The position numbers and the translations under genes are program-made. A stretch of 54,205 nucleotides of DNA, taken from Clostridium frigoris. Lineage in GTDB: Bacteria; Bacillota; Clostridia; Clostridiales; Clostridiaceae. Below, piece by piece: positions 26,645 through 36,310 of this stretch (position 1 is the first letter of the stretch; each line of letters opens with the position of its first letter). The stretch lies in assembly GCF_018861865.1 (NCBI RefSeq), contig NZ_JAHLDV010000019.1, positions 1-54,205 of the forward strand. Direction: 5' to 3'. The notes beneath the pieces were generated by a model. The model saw nothing but the letters and a program-made list of their open reading frames with translations, did no database searches and was not told where the DNA came from.

Positions 26645-27462
26645 TATTTGTGCACCCCTTTTGTCTTGTTTTTTTCTGCTTCATACTTTGTCCAAACACC
26701 TGAATATAAAATGTTTTCAATCAATCCTTTATCCTGATTAATTGGTAAATCTTTATAATTTTCGATGCAGTCAGCCATAAGCAGGTTTAAAATGTCATAA
26801 AAATTTTCAGACGATGACATAATCATCGGATTATAGCGCTCATTTTTTATATCAGCCTTTAAATCCATACAACCATCCATTATATAAATAAACTTACCTA
26901 GCGATGTTGCAAATGTTCGTAATTTCTTAGAATATTCATCTTCTCTTAAAACAAAAATTTCGCCCATTAGTTCACCAAAACAATTTGCAGGAACATCTGG
27001 GTTAAGCTCTCCTGATTTTTCTAATTCGTAAAGCTCACGAAGGCACTTGCTAATTGCCTTGCATTGATTTGGGTATTGCCTTTCAATGCGCTTATATTGA
27101 CGTTCAAACAGTTTTGCCGCGCTGAGTGACAATATATTATTATCATCTGTCCAATCGTCAAGAAACTTGTAATAGGCAAGTACTACATTCATGTCAGCCC
27201 CATACTCCGTAATTTCATTTTGGCAATATTCATGTAGCTTCAAAGGATGAATGATGCACCTCTCAGTTTGCATTGCAGTATCAGTCTTATAAAGAGCAGA
27301 AAGAAATAAAACAAGAAAAGTCATGTCATAAGTAAGTGTGAAACGACTTATTACCCCGCTTCTAGTTCCTAGAGTCTTACATAATCCACAATAAAAGGCT
27401 CTATATCTTTCTTTCTCTTCAAGTGTTAACTTCTCCACATTCACCACTACATAACCAAACAT
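26644..27462 (-). CDS. DUF5685 family protein
   Basis: A 272-residue protein that begins '[20 protein letters not shown]' and has '[13 protein letters not shown]' near residue 25, the mark of DUF5685. The two cysteines of CGLC, and others further on, could bind a metal. The rest is helical, with '[12 protein letters not shown]' and '[16 protein letters not shown]'. The ATG at 27462 was chosen over the in-frame GTG at 27471, because AAGGTGG lies nine bases before it and would overlap the GTG. Its place between DnaK and a J protein implies a chaperone-linked role, but no activity is known to me. Confidence 0.78.
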   Translation of the reverse strand: MFGYVVVNVEKLTLEEKERYRAFYCGLCKTLGTRSGVISRFTLTYDMTFLVLFLSALYKTDTAMQTERCIIHPLKLHEYCQNEITEYGADMNVVLAYYKFLDDWTDDNNILSLSAAKLFERQYKRIERQYPNQCKAISKCLRELYELEKSGELNPDVPANCFGELMGEIFVLREDEYSKKLRTFATSLGKFIYIMDGCMDLKADIKNERYNPMIMSSSENFYDILNLLMADCIENYKDLPINQDKGLIENILYSGVWTKYEAEKNKTKGVHK

Positions 27463-27502
27463 ACTATTCACCCACCTTATTTATATACTTCACCTACAAC
27501 TG

Positions 27503-29281
27503 TTACTTTTCATTATCTTTATTATCTTCATTCTCTTCATTATTACTTGTGGTATTTGAAATATCATCATGTGGAACTTTGCGCTCCATTTCTTCTAACA
27601 CTTTGGATAACTCATTTACGGCTTCAACCATTTGAGTTTTATCTTTGCCCTTCAATGCTTTCTTGGTGTTTTTAACAGATTCTTTTATAACTGAGCTGTC
27701 ATTTTTGTCTATCTTTTTCATAACTACTGATGCCTTATAAATTAACTGTTCCGCCTGATCTTTTATTGTGGCTTCTTCTTTATTTTTTGCATCCTCGCTA
27801 GAGAACTTCTTTGCATCAAGAATAGCTTGATCAATTTCTGTTTGACTAAGATTTGACGTAGCAGTAATATTAATGTTTTGTTCTTTGCCAGTTCCCAAAT
27901 CTTTCGCAGATACATTAACAATACCATTTGCATCAATACTGAATGATACCTCAATTTGTGGAACGCCTCTTGGTGCACGGCGAATACCTTTTAGTTTAAA
28001 TTTACCTAATGTTTTATTGCTCTTTGCCATTTCACGTTCACCCTGCAAAACATGAATTTCAACAGATGTTTGAAAATTACCACTGGTAGTGAAAACTTGG
28101 CTTCTTTTTATTGGAAGCGTTGTGTTACGATCAATAATTCTAGAAAAAACTCCACCCATAGTTTCGATTCCTAGAGAAAGTGGTGTTACATCCAAAAGTA
28201 ACAATCCTTTTACAACACCTACAAGGACCCCAGCTTGAAACGCAGCACCCATGGCAACACATTCATCAGGATTAATACCTTTAAACGGTTCCTTGCCTAT
28301 AAATTTTTTAACACTCGCTTGCACTGCTGGAATTCGACTAGACCCTCCCACAAGTAAAACCTTGCTAATTTCTGATATATTGAGCCCAGAATCACGCATT
28401 GCCTGGTGCATCGGATCCATTGTTGCCTCCACAAGCTTCATTGTAAGTTCATCAAATTTTGCCCTTGTTAATGTAATATTCATATGTACTGGACCTGACT
28501 TATTTGAAGTAATAAAGGGAAGATTTACCTGCGTTGATGTCATACCGCTTAGTTCAACTTTTGCTATTTCTGCCGCTTCCTTTACACGTTGCATAGCAGT
28601 AGCGTCTTTTTTAATATTAAAATGGTTTTCCTTTTTAAATTCATCTGCAAGATAATCAACTACGCATTTGTCAAAATCATCACCGCCTAAACGATTATTT
28701 CCTGCAGTAGCAAGTACTTCAATAACTCCATTATTGATGTCAAGAACAGACACATCAAATGTGCCTCCTCCAAAATCGTACACCATGACTTTTTGAGGTG
28801 TTTCTTTATCTACACCATAAGCAACTGCAGCAGCTGTAGGCTCATTAATGATTCGTTGTACATTTAAGCCAGCAATTTTACCTGAATCTTTAGTTGCTTG
28901 CCTTTGTGCATCTGTGAAATATGCAGGCACTGTAATTACAGCGTCAGTTACAGTTTCGCCAAGATAGCTTTCTGCATCGGTTTTAAGTTTTTGAAGTATC
29001 ATTGCGGAAAGTTCTTGTGGTGAATATTTCTTACCATCAATATTAGCCCTGTAGTCACTGCCCATTTCACGTTTAATGGAACTTATTGTACGCTCATGAT
29101 TAGTAACTATCTGATGCTTTGCAGGCTCACCTATTAGTCTCTCACCTGTTTTAGAAAATGCAATTATAGATGGAGTTGTACGGCCGCCCTCTGCATTAGG
29201 AATTATGACAGCCTCCCCGCCTTCCATTACAGCCACGCAAGAATTTGTTGTTCCTAAATCAATACCTATTACTTTAGACAT
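27503..29281 (-). CDS. dnaK: Hsp70 chaperone DnaK paralog
   Basis: A 592-residue Hsp70. ATP-binding motifs are intact: '[20 protein letters not shown]' at the N-terminus, '[18 protein letters not shown]' and '[14 protein letters not shown]'. The substrate domain follows, with '[19 protein letters not shown]', and an acidic tail ends in Asn/Glu. The start at 29281 gives the standard Hsp70 N-terminus after GGAGAG; an upstream ATG in the same frame adds 37 unrelated residues. It is not in the usual hrcA-grpE-dnaK-dnaJ set. No GrpE is nearby, and a J protein and DUF5685 follow instead, so it is probably a second, specialised DnaK. Confidence 0.93.
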   Translation of the reverse strand: MSKVIGIDLGTTNSCVAVMEGGEAVIIPNAEGGRTTPSIIAFSKTGERLIGEPAKHQIVTNHERTISSIKREMGSDYRANIDGKKYSPQELSAMILQKLKTDAESYLGETVTDAVITVPAYFTDAQRQATKDSGKIAGLNVQRIINEPTAAAVAYGVDKETPQKVMVYDFGGGTFDVSVLDINNGVIEVLATAGNNRLGGDDFDKCVVDYLADEFKKENHFNIKKDATAMQRVKEAAEIAKVELSGMTSTQVNLPFITSNKSGPVHMNITLTRAKFDELTMKLVEATMDPMHQAMRDSGLNISEISKVLLVGGSSRIPAVQASVKKFIGKEPFKGINPDECVAMGAAFQAGVLVGVVKGLLLLDVTPLSLGIETMGGVFSRIIDRNTTLPIKRSQVFTTSGNFQTSVEIHVLQGEREMAKSNKTLGKFKLKGIRRAPRGVPQIEVSFSIDANGIVNVSAKDLGTGKEQNINITATSNLSQTEIDQAILDAKKFSSEDAKNKEEATIKDQAEQLIYKASVVMKKIDKNDSSVIKESVKNTKKALKGKDKTQMVEAVNELSKVLEEMERKVPHDDISNTTSNNEENEDNKDNEK

Positions 29282-29348
29282 AATGTTCTCTCCTTTTATA
29301 AAATATTTTCTTTCAAATAACGTATAATCTCTATAATTTTTATATTTA

Positions 29349-30599
29349 TTAGTCCCTTTTAGTGATGGCAAAGTAATCTTTCTTTGCTGCAATTATGGAT
29401 GGTATAAGACCTGCCATAAGGTGAACTATTGTACTACCGGCAACAAGTACCATCCAGCCAATCACATGCAGTTTTAAAATACCAAAAACACATATAAAAC
29501 AATACCCTATTACATCAGAAACAAAACCAACAACAAGTGTTTCAGCATTAAAAACAAGGAAAATACCTTTCCTAGAAACACCTATACTACGTAATACACC
29601 TATCTCCTTAGTCCTCTCCAAAGCAGAGATACCTATACTAGTACTAATCATAGTTAAAGATATTCCAAGTAAAATTAATGAAAATACAATCAATTTGAAC
29701 CTAATTTTCATAATGTACGGCGTAGCACCGCTTGAAAGCAACAAAATAATTGCAATTCCTATGATACCACAGCTTGCAATAAATGAAGTTATGAAAGTTT
29801 TTTCTTTTTTGGTCATCAAGCTGTTAACACTTAGGGACAAAGCAGTTAATAAATTCATAGAAGGTTTTTTACCATTTTTCTTTTTTTTATTCTCATTTTT
29901 TACTGGCTTTTCTACAACCACATGATAAGGATTAGAATCATCAATTACCTTACCGTCAAAAAGTTTTATAATTCTTGAAGAATACTTCTGTGCAAGCTCC
30001 AAATTATTAGTAACAATAATGACCAGTTTATCTTTTGAAATTTCTTTTAGAATTTTCATAATTTTTATACTTGTTTCTAAGTCAAGTGTTCCCGTTGGTT
30101 CATAAGCAAGCAAAATATCTGGGTCGTTTACCAGCGCTCTTGCAATTGTAACACGTTGCATCTCACCATAGGACATTTGATTTGGCTTTTTATTAAACTT
30201 ATCACAAATGCTAACTTTTTTTAGAACTGCAATTGCTCTTTTTCGGCGCTCAAATTTTCTTGCACCAGAAAGTTTCATAGTAAGCTCAGCATTTGCAAGT
30301 ACAGTCTCATGTGAAATCAAGTTATATCTATGAAACACCAACCCTATAGCATTATTACGATAAGTATCCCAATCTCTATTTGAAAATCCCTTTGTGGATC
30401 TTCCATTTATAGATAAATTACCACTTGTATATATATCAAGACCACCAATAATGTTCAACATAGTTGTTTTCCCACAATTTGGCGGTCCCAATATAGATAC
30501 CAATTCATTCTCTCTGAAGTCAATATTTATACCTTTTAAGGCTTTTATTCTTATATTTCCTGCTGTGTATTCTTTTACAATGTTTTTAAGAATCAGCAT
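29349..30599 (-). CDS. ABC ATPase/FtsX-type permease fusion with damaged catalytic motifs
   Basis: A 416-residue protein. The ATPase domain (about 1-225) has Walker A 'GPPNCGKTT' near 40. The signature is 'MSYGEMQRV', where LSGGEQQRV is usual. Walker B is '[11 protein letters not shown]', where the aspartate is replaced by Tyr. The switch is 'TNNLELA' in place of 'THNPELA'. The Asp-to-Tyr and His-to-Asn changes can each arise by one base. The permease half (about 250-416) has the first helix '[16 protein letters not shown]' joined almost directly to the last helices of an FtsX domain. The large extracellular domain of MacB/LolCDE-type proteins is missing. The frame is open throughout. It is either a decaying transporter or a non-hydrolysing regulator. 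A two-component system lies divergently upstream. Confidence 0.82.
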   Translation of the reverse strand: MLILKNIVKEYTAGNIRIKALKGINIDFRENELVSILGPPNCGKTTMLNIIGGLDIYTSGNLSINGRSTKGFSNRDWDTYRNNAIGLVFHRYNLISHETVLANAELTMKLSGARKFERRKRAIAVLKKVSICDKFNKKPNQMSYGEMQRVTIARALVNDPDILLAYEPTGTLDLETSIKIMKILKEISKDKLVIIVTNNLELAQKYSSRIIKLFDGKVIDDSNPYHVVVEKPVKNENKKKKNGKKPSMNLLTALSLSVNSLMTKKEKTFITSFIASCGIIGIAIILLLSSGATPYIMKIRFKLIVFSLILLGISLTMISTSIGISALERTKEIGVLRSIGVSRKGIFLVFNAETLVVGFVSDVIGYCFICVFGILKLHVIGWMVLVAGSTIVHLMAGLIPSIIAAKKDYFAITKRD

Positions 30600-30745
30600 T
30601 CAATAGACTCCTTTCTTCTATATTATATCTTTAATTATATATTACCAATATTAACTGAATATAAACTGAGGCTAAAATCTAAAAAAAACTATTTACAATA
30701 AATTGATAAACTATCATAATATAAGGATAAGAAGGGGGCTTTCAA

Positions 30746-31420
30746 ATGTTTCAAATCTTGGTTGTAGAAGATGATAAAAATACAAGAAAATTAATGGAAG
30801 AGGTATTGGTTCAAAACGGTTATGAAGTTATTCTAGCTAGTGACGGGATAGACGCACTTGATAAAATGGATAATCATCATGTTGATTTGATTGTTCTCGA
30901 CATTATGATGCCACGTATGAATGGTTATGAATTAACGGTCACGCTACGTAGCTGTAATAACACTTTACCAATATTAATGGTAACAGCAAAAGAAACTCAT
31001 GCTGATAAAAAGGAAGGTTTTATTGTTGGAACAGATGATTATATGGTTAAGCCCATTGACGAGGAGGAAATGATTCTTCGAATTGTAGCACTACTTCGTC
31101 GATCTAAAATCGTAAATGAACATAAACTTACAGTTGGAAAAACTATTTTAAATTACGATGCACTTACCGTTTTTCAAAATGATAATACTACGGAATTACC
31201 CAATAAAGAATTCATGCTATTATACAAATTGTTGGCCTATCAAAACAAAATTTTTACCAGGCGAAGTTTGATGGATGAAATATGGGATATGAACTCAGGT
31301 ACAGATGAACGCACGGTAGACGTTCACATAAATCGTTTGCGTGACCGCTTTAAAGATAATTCTGATTTTGAAATTATTACAGTTCGAGGCCTTGGTTACA
31401 AGGCGGTGACAAAAGCATGA
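30746..31420 (+). CDS. OmpR/PhoB family response regulator
   Basis: A 224-residue two-domain regulator. The receiver domain (about 1-118) has acidic residues 'VVEDDKN', the phosphorylated aspartate in 'LIVLDIMMPRMNGYEL' near residue 52, the 'VTAKE' threonine, and the lysine of 'DDYMVKP'. The C-terminal winged helix (about 125-222) has 'FTRRSLMDEIWD' and 'RTVDVHINRLRDRFK', typical of DNA-binding OmpR members. The start codon of the kinase gene overlaps its stop by four bases. It is divergent from the ABC/FtsX gene, which it may have controlled when that transporter was functional; this is inference from position. Confidence 0.93.
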   Translation: MFQILVVEDDKNTRKLMEEVLVQNGYEVILASDGIDALDKMDNHHVDLIVLDIMMPRMNGYELTVTLRSCNNTLPILMVTAKETHADKKEGFIVGTDDYMVKPIDEEEMILRIVALLRRSKIVNEHKLTVGKTILNYDALTVFQNDNTTELPNKEFMLLYKLLAYQNKIFTRRSLMDEIWDMNSGTDERTVDVHINRLRDRFKDNSDFEIITVRGLGYKAVTKA

Positions 31421-32448
31421 ATAGAATAAAATCTCTAAAAATCACAATGGTCTTTCTTGTATTTTGTATTATGATATCTGCAGGATTATTAACATGGTTA
31501 AGTTTTCTTTTTTTGTATTCAACCGGCATTTTCGCATTTCCTGTACTTGCACCAATTATTTCTCAGTTTATTGCATTGTTTGTTAGTATAATTATAGGAA
31601 CTTCAATTTCGGCTGTAGCAAGTAAAAACATATTGAAACCTCTTAATCAACTTATTAAGGCAACTAAAATAGTATCTACGGGAGACTTTAGCATTCGTGT
31701 ACAAGAATTAAGCTCTCAATCTGAAATAGCGGATTTACTTAGAAATTTTAATCATATGACAGAAGAACTTAGCAGTATAGAAATGTTTCGTAATGATTTT
31801 ATCAATAACTTTTCTCACGAATTCAAGACACCAATTGTTTCAATTAGGGGCTTTGCGAAGCAACTAAAAAATGATAATCTTGAAGTCTTAAAGCGAAAAG
31901 AATACACTGATATTATTATAAATGAATCCCAGCGTCTAACTAATATGTCTGCAAATATTCTTGTCCTTACCCAATTTGAGAATCAACGAATTATTACAAA
32001 TCAAACAGAATATGAACTGGATGAACAAATTCGAAATTGCATAATACTTCTTGAAAATCAATGGAGCACGAAAAATATAGAAATCAATCTTAATTTGGAT
32101 AATATTAAAATTTATGGAAATATAGAGATGCTCTCACATCTTTGGATAAATCTCATTGAAAACGCAATAAAAAACTCAAAAGATAACGGCAATATAACAA
32201 TCGAGTGCCATGAAACCCTTGATGATATAGAGTTTAAAATAAGCAATGATGGTAATGGCATGGATGATAATACATTGAAGCATATTTTCGATAAATTTTA
32301 TCAAGGAGATAGATCACACACATCACCAGGTAATGGCCTTGGCCTTTCAATCGTTAAGCGAATTATAGAGCTTAGTAGTGGTGAAATCACAGTGGAAAGT
32401 AAAATCAATCAGGGTACAATATTTACCGTAAAACTTCCTAAAATTTAA
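31417..32448 (+). CDS. Sensor histidine kinase with HAMP domain
   Basis: A 343-residue kinase. Two N-terminal membrane helices (about residues 10-32 and 42-62) have only a short loop between them, so signals may be sensed in the membrane. A HAMP linker follows (about 63-118). The phosphoacceptor motif 'NFSHEFKTPIVSIRGFAKQL' is near 135-155. Catalytic boxes are N 'LIENAIKNS', G1 'SNDGNGMDD' and G2 'GNGLGLSIVKRIIELSSG'. Intramembrane-sensing kinases of this size often detect cell-envelope antibiotics and pair with ABC exporters. It forms an operon with the response regulator (ATGA overlap). The stimulus is not known. Confidence 0.92.
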   Translation: MNRIKSLKITMVFLVFCIMISAGLLTWLSFLFLYSTGIFAFPVLAPIISQFIALFVSIIIGTSISAVASKNILKPLNQLIKATKIVSTGDFSIRVQELSSQSEIADLLRNFNHMTEELSSIEMFRNDFINNFSHEFKTPIVSIRGFAKQLKNDNLEVLKRKEYTDIIINESQRLTNMSANILVLTQFENQRIITNQTEYELDEQIRNCIILLENQWSTKNIEINLNLDNIKIYGNIEMLSHLWINLIENAIKNSKDNGNITIECHETLDDIEFKISNDGNGMDDNTLKHIFDKFYQGDRSHTSPGNGLGLSIVKRIIELSSGEITVESKINQGTIFTVKLPKI

Positions 32449-32555
32449 TTACTTAAAAGAGTATTATGAATCAATTGTTGCGTAATTGTAGACCCACCTT
32501 GAATTGCTTGACCACTTTTAACATACCTTTTTTGAATTTCTGCATGATTCCTCCA
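32445..32555 (-). pseudogene. Fragment of a GT51 peptidoglycan transglycosylase
   Basis: A minus-strand frame of 36 codons reads '...EIQKRYVKSGQAIQGGSTITQQL', then 'IHNTLLSN' and a stop. GGSTITQQL is the signature of the GT51 glycosyltransferase domain of class A PBPs and monofunctional transglycosylases. The following 'KNLFLSNE' of the family matches 'HNTLLSN'. There is a stop just upstream (TGA) and no start, so it is a relic. Its stop codon overlaps the stop of the histidine kinase gene on the other strand. Confidence 0.85.
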
Positions 32556-32599
32556 TCATTAGTCAATAAATCCCTATTCTTTTGATAAAACGACGAAAA

Positions 32600-32640
32600 A
32601 AGTAACACCTGTCTACAAACAAGTGTTACTTTATTTTATT
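32600..32640 (+). terminator. Terminator after the two-component system
   Basis: AGTAACAC (32601-32608) pairs with GTGTTACT (32623-32630), followed by a T-rich run. It serves the kinase operon and lies past the transglycosylase relic. Confidence 0.78.
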
Positions 32641-32712
32641 GAGTATCTAAAAATATTAAATTATTTCTAATATATACATTCTAGCATTAAATCTCTTCTC
32701 TAAAATACCTTC

Positions 32713-32895
32713 TTAAATTTTACAATTCATATTGTCTGAAATTTCTTTATACTTTAAATCTTTTAAATGCACTTGTTCATGTATTAGTTTTGTTTGTTTT
32801 ATTATTTTCTTTTTGTCTATTTTACCTAAAACTGTAACCATTAATCCGATAAGTGTTACTATTATTGTAAAGCTATAAATAAATAATGTAATCAT
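32713..32895 (-). CDS. Small single-helix membrane protein
   Basis: About 60 residues. One strong N-terminal membrane helix ('LFIYSFTIIVTLIGLMVTVLG') is followed by a charged, Lys-rich cytoplasmic tail ending in 'EISDNMNCKI'. The ATG at 32895 has AAGGGG eight bases upstream; the in-frame GTG at 32904 would overlap this site. I do not recognise a family. It is monocistronic, and its role is unknown. The good ribosome binding site and helix-plus-tail design make it more likely real than spurious. Confidence 0.55.
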   Translation of the reverse strand: MITLFIYSFTIIVTLIGLMVTVLGKIDKKKIIKQTKLIHEQVHLKDLKYKEISDNMNCKI

Positions 32896-33166
32896 AATAA
32901 TCACCCCTTATATATATTACTATAACTATACCATATTTTGTAATCGAATACAATATATACAAATTTACTAGAAAATTTTTAAAATTATGTTGATTATTAT
33001 GTTCTGATATATTATTGTTTAAAGTAGTAATTAATATATTCTATATTTAGCTAAAAAATGTCTTCATAGTTTATTCATAACTAGCAAGTAGAATATATGT
33101 ATAAATAGAAAAATGATTTAATATTCATCTTTTAAAACTAAAATATAAATCAAGTTGGTGAGCAAA

Positions 33167-34963
33167 TTGAAAAAAAGAAAACATAAAGTAAAAAGAATTT
33201 TTGGAATAGGTATAGTATTTTCTTTAGTATTCATCATTTTAGTTGGCAGACTATTTTATGTAATGGCCATTAATGGATCTAATTACAAAACACTAGCAGT
33301 ACAACAACAAACTAAAAGTATAACCATAGCTCCTTCTAGAGGTTCAATTCTAGACAGAAATGGTTTTGACCTGGTATTAAGCATGAATGTTTATAGGGTA
33401 GATGCAGATTTAACTGTATTAAATAAGTATTTAGTTGATAATAAAATACCTGAAAAACAAGCCTCTGAAAAATTAGCAAAAATTCTTAATGTAAAAAGTA
33501 GCGCTATTGAAAAGATATTGAATACAGAAAACAAAAAAGGCGAATTACTTCAATTCGTATCAATTAAAAGGAAGGTTGAGCAAAAAGTTGTAACTTCTAT
33601 TAAAAGTTTAAAATATAATGGAATAATAATTTCAGATGATGTTGAAAGAGTATATCCAAATGCTAGTTTTCTATCTCAGGTCATAGGGCATACTAATTTA
33701 AATGGTTCTGGAGTTAATGGAGTAGAGATGAGCTATAACACTGATCTCGCAGGGACTCCTGGCATGAAAGTAGTTCAGATGGATAGGTATAACAATGAAT
33801 TACCTTATACTGAGGCTTTAACTGTTAAACCTGTAGATGGAAATGATTTGACCTTAACTATAGATGAACGAATTCAAGAGTTAGCTGAACGAGTAGCTAA
33901 GGAAACATTAACAGAAAATGCTGCCAAATCTGTAAGTATAACAATTATGAATCCAAATAATGGTGAAGTTTTAGCAATGGCAAATTTACCTAATTATAAT
34001 TTAGATGATCCATATGCGCAAGGTGATACAAATAGTCAAGCAGTTGAATCATGGAAAAACAAAGCTGTAAGCGATGTATTTGAGCCAGGATCGATTTTTA
34101 AGGTTATTACTGCCGCTGCTGGACTTCAAAGTAACTCTGTAACTGATAAAGATCTTTTTGTAAATAATGGTAGTATAAAATTTGGTAATACAACATTGTA
34201 TAATGATAATAAAGAAGAGTATGGTGTTGAAACTTTTTCAGACATATTAAAAAATTCTGACAATGTAGGATTTATAAAGCTGGGACAGATGATTGGAAAG
34301 GATGCTTTTTATAAATTTACAAAAAATGCTGGGTTTGGTGCTAAAACCAATATAGACTTACCTGGAGAAGGTACAGGATTGGTAAAAGATTTAAAAAGTA
34401 TTACACCACTTGATCTTGCTACAATGTCATATGGACAAGGTGTTGCTGTTACTCAGATACAGTATATGGCCGCATTTAATGCAGTTGCTAATGGTGGGAC
34501 ATGGATAACACCTCATGTTATGAAAGATATATCTCATACTGAAAATGGTAAAAAAGTTGTGAACAAACAATACACTAATCTTAACAAAAAAACTATAATG
34601 AGCAGTGACAAAGCAGCTTTATTAAGAACCTATTTGGAGACCGTTGTTAAAAAAGGAACTGCTAAAGGAACCTATATGGCAGGTTATCATATAGGTGGTA
34701 AGACAGGAACTGCTAATGAAGTTAATAACGTTAGCGGTGGTTATATACAAGGTAAATATGTATCATCTTTTGCAGGCCTAGCCCCTGCAAGTAAACCCCA
34801 AGTCAGCTTAATAGTTACTGTAGAAGAACCAAATTCAAACGGCTATTATGCGGCCCTTACCGCAGTACCAGCAGCAAAAAAAATATTTGCAGAACTATTT
34901 ACAATAATGGGTATAAATCCAGATAAAGCAGACACAGCAGTTGATAAAAATGCTGCTAAGTAG
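33167..34963 (+). CDS. Class B penicillin-binding protein (FtsI/SpoVD-like transpeptidase)
   Basis: About 598 residues. A basic N-terminus and one membrane helix ('IFGIGIVFSLVFIILVG') precede a PBP dimer domain (about 50-220) with 'RGSILDRNGFDL'. The transpeptidase domain has the SXXK motif in 'EPGSIFKVITA' (Ser near 308), SXN in 'LKNSDNVGF' (near 361), and KTG in 'GGKTGTANE' (near 505). It cross-links peptidoglycan outside the membrane. There is no C-terminal PASTA domain, unlike Bacillus SpoVD. I prefer the TTG at 33167 after GGTGAG, since an earlier TTG at 33155 would consume that site. It is alone and not in the division cluster, which suggests a sporulation or secondary role. Confidence 0.88.
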   Translation: MKKRKHKVKRIFGIGIVFSLVFIILVGRLFYVMAINGSNYKTLAVQQQTKSITIAPSRGSILDRNGFDLVLSMNVYRVDADLTVLNKYLVDNKIPEKQASEKLAKILNVKSSAIEKILNTENKKGELLQFVSIKRKVEQKVVTSIKSLKYNGIIISDDVERVYPNASFLSQVIGHTNLNGSGVNGVEMSYNTDLAGTPGMKVVQMDRYNNELPYTEALTVKPVDGNDLTLTIDERIQELAERVAKETLTENAAKSVSITIMNPNNGEVLAMANLPNYNLDDPYAQGDTNSQAVESWKNKAVSDVFEPGSIFKVITAAAGLQSNSVTDKDLFVNNGSIKFGNTTLYNDNKEEYGVETFSDILKNSDNVGFIKLGQMIGKDAFYKFTKNAGFGAKTNIDLPGEGTGLVKDLKSITPLDLATMSYGQGVAVTQIQYMAAFNAVANGGTWITPHVMKDISHTENGKKVVNKQYTNLNKKTIMSSDKAALLRTYLETVVKKGTAKGTYMAGYHIGGKTGTANEVNNVSGGYIQGKYVSSFAGLAPASKPQVSLIVTVEEPNSNGYYAALTAVPAAKKIFAELFTIMGINPDKADTAVDKNAAK

Positions 34964-34990
34964 AACTAATATATGAAATAGATCAATATA

Positions 34991-35034
34991 AATAGGAACT
35001 AAAATCCTTTGCAATGAAGATTTTAGTTCCTATT
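34991..35034. terminator. Hairpin between PBP gene and convergent gene
   Basis: A perfect 16-base stem, AATAGGAACTAAAATC (34991-35006) with 35019-35034 and a 12-base loop, sits between convergent genes. The T-run is poor on both strands, but the stem is very stable. Confidence 0.75.
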
Positions 35035-35046
35035 AAACTACATTAT

Positions 35047-36036
35047 TTAGATTTTAAAAGTATTTCTAAAAATCTCTTTAAATTCCTTCTTAATAATTAG
35101 AAAATCCCCTAAATCATTTAAAAATTGAAATAATAACGCTCTAGCTTCAAATTCATTTCTATCCTTTGGTAGTTCCATGGTCTCATAATTTTTTCTAAGT
35201 AGTTCTAGCTTATTAATAAGTTCAATACAATCATTATCTTCATGAATATTGAATGCAACATCATTTGTGAACTCTGACAATATTGTAGTTTGTTCATAGG
35301 TCATATAAATCCTTGAAAAATGCCTTTTCATTCTTTTTATAGCATCTAGTTGTAGCATTCTCATATCTATATAACTTCCATAATAATCTTTACTTTTAAA
35401 TAAATTATTATTATTTATTCTTTGTGCCATTAATTTAGTATTCACAATTAGTTTTTCAACTGTCAAAAGAACATTTTGCTCATAAATTGGTACTGCTTGG
35501 GTAACTAAACTAGCAGCCATATCTGATAAGATTAATCTATATTGTTCTTCTATCTTCGCCTTATTTTTTTCAAAATCTTCCTCTAAAGAGGCAGTATATA
35601 GATTAAATATCATTGCAACACCAATGCCTATTATAGTTAACTTTGCTTCATTTATAATCCACAAAATATTAATATTTGTACTTGTTAAAAGGTGTGTTGA
35701 TAATACTGCACCAATAACCATTCCCTCGGTGGTTTTTGAAATATTGGTTAACGTTATAAATATAAGTAAAAACAGTCCAAATATCATAGGATTATTTCCA
35801 AGTAGTGTATATAACGTAAACGATAAAAGTATAGCCATAGTGGATGATATTATTCTCTTACCTGCAACTAATAGTGCCTCTTTTTTGGTATCTTGAATGC
35901 TTAATATCGCAATTATACCTGAAGTTACTCCAAATTCTAGTCCTATATAATTTGATAGAGTAATTGCAATAGTTGCAGATAATGCTATCTTAAATGTTTT
36001 TGATTGTACTGTTTTAATTTCAAGGTTTTTCATCAT
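35047..36036 (-). CDS. Aromatic acid exporter (ArAE/FUSC-like, DUF939) family protein
   Basis: A 329-residue protein. The N-terminal half has about five or six membrane helices with 'IALSATIAITLSNYIGLEFG' and 'GIIAILSIQDTKKEALLVA' (residues about 12-55), the DUF939 pattern. The C-terminal half (about 150-329) is a cytoplasmic helical domain ('ASLEEDFEKNKAKIEEQYRL', 'MRMLQLDAIKRMKRHFSRIY'). Relatives in Firmicutes resemble half of an aromatic-acid or fusaric-acid exporter; transport has not been shown for most. The ATG follows AAAGGAGAAAG. It is transcribed alone. Confidence 0.82.
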   Translation of the reverse strand: MMKNLEIKTVQSKTFKIALSATIAITLSNYIGLEFGVTSGIIAILSIQDTKKEALLVAGKRIISSTMAILLSFTLYTLLGNNPMIFGLFLLIFITLTNISKTTEGMVIGAVLSTHLLTSTNINILWIINEAKLTIIGIGVAMIFNLYTASLEEDFEKNKAKIEEQYRLILSDMAASLVTQAVPIYEQNVLLTVEKLIVNTKLMAQRINNNNLFKSKDYYGSYIDMRMLQLDAIKRMKRHFSRIYMTYEQTTILSEFTNDVAFNIHEDNDCIELINKLELLRKNYETMELPKDRNEFEARALLFQFLNDLGDFLIIKKEFKEIFRNTFKI

Positions 36037-36188
36037 TCCTTAATCTTTCTCCTTTTCATATTGTTCTTTAACAACAAGGTTAATATGTGTTTTTAATATT
36101 TGCAATCTGGCAATTATTCTTTTATTATATCACTGAAATTCTATTTTATTAATTATTAGTTTTTAATATAATTTAATATATAAAAAAT

Positions 36189-36224
36189 GAACCACTTCTA
36201 TATATATGTATATAGAAGTGGTTC
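36189..36224. terminator. Bidirectional terminator hairpin
   Basis: GAACCACTTCTATATA pairs with TATATAGAAGTGGTTC in a near-perfect long stem between two minus-strand genes. It ends the 36311-38050 unit. The remaining 36037-36310 gap shows nothing else. Confidence 0.75.
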
Positions 36225-36310
36225 GTAGATATATTCAAATAATCGCTATCTACATCCTTTATAAAAGAAACTGATGGCAACTTGTTCACAATCACTGATG
36301 ATTTTTATAT

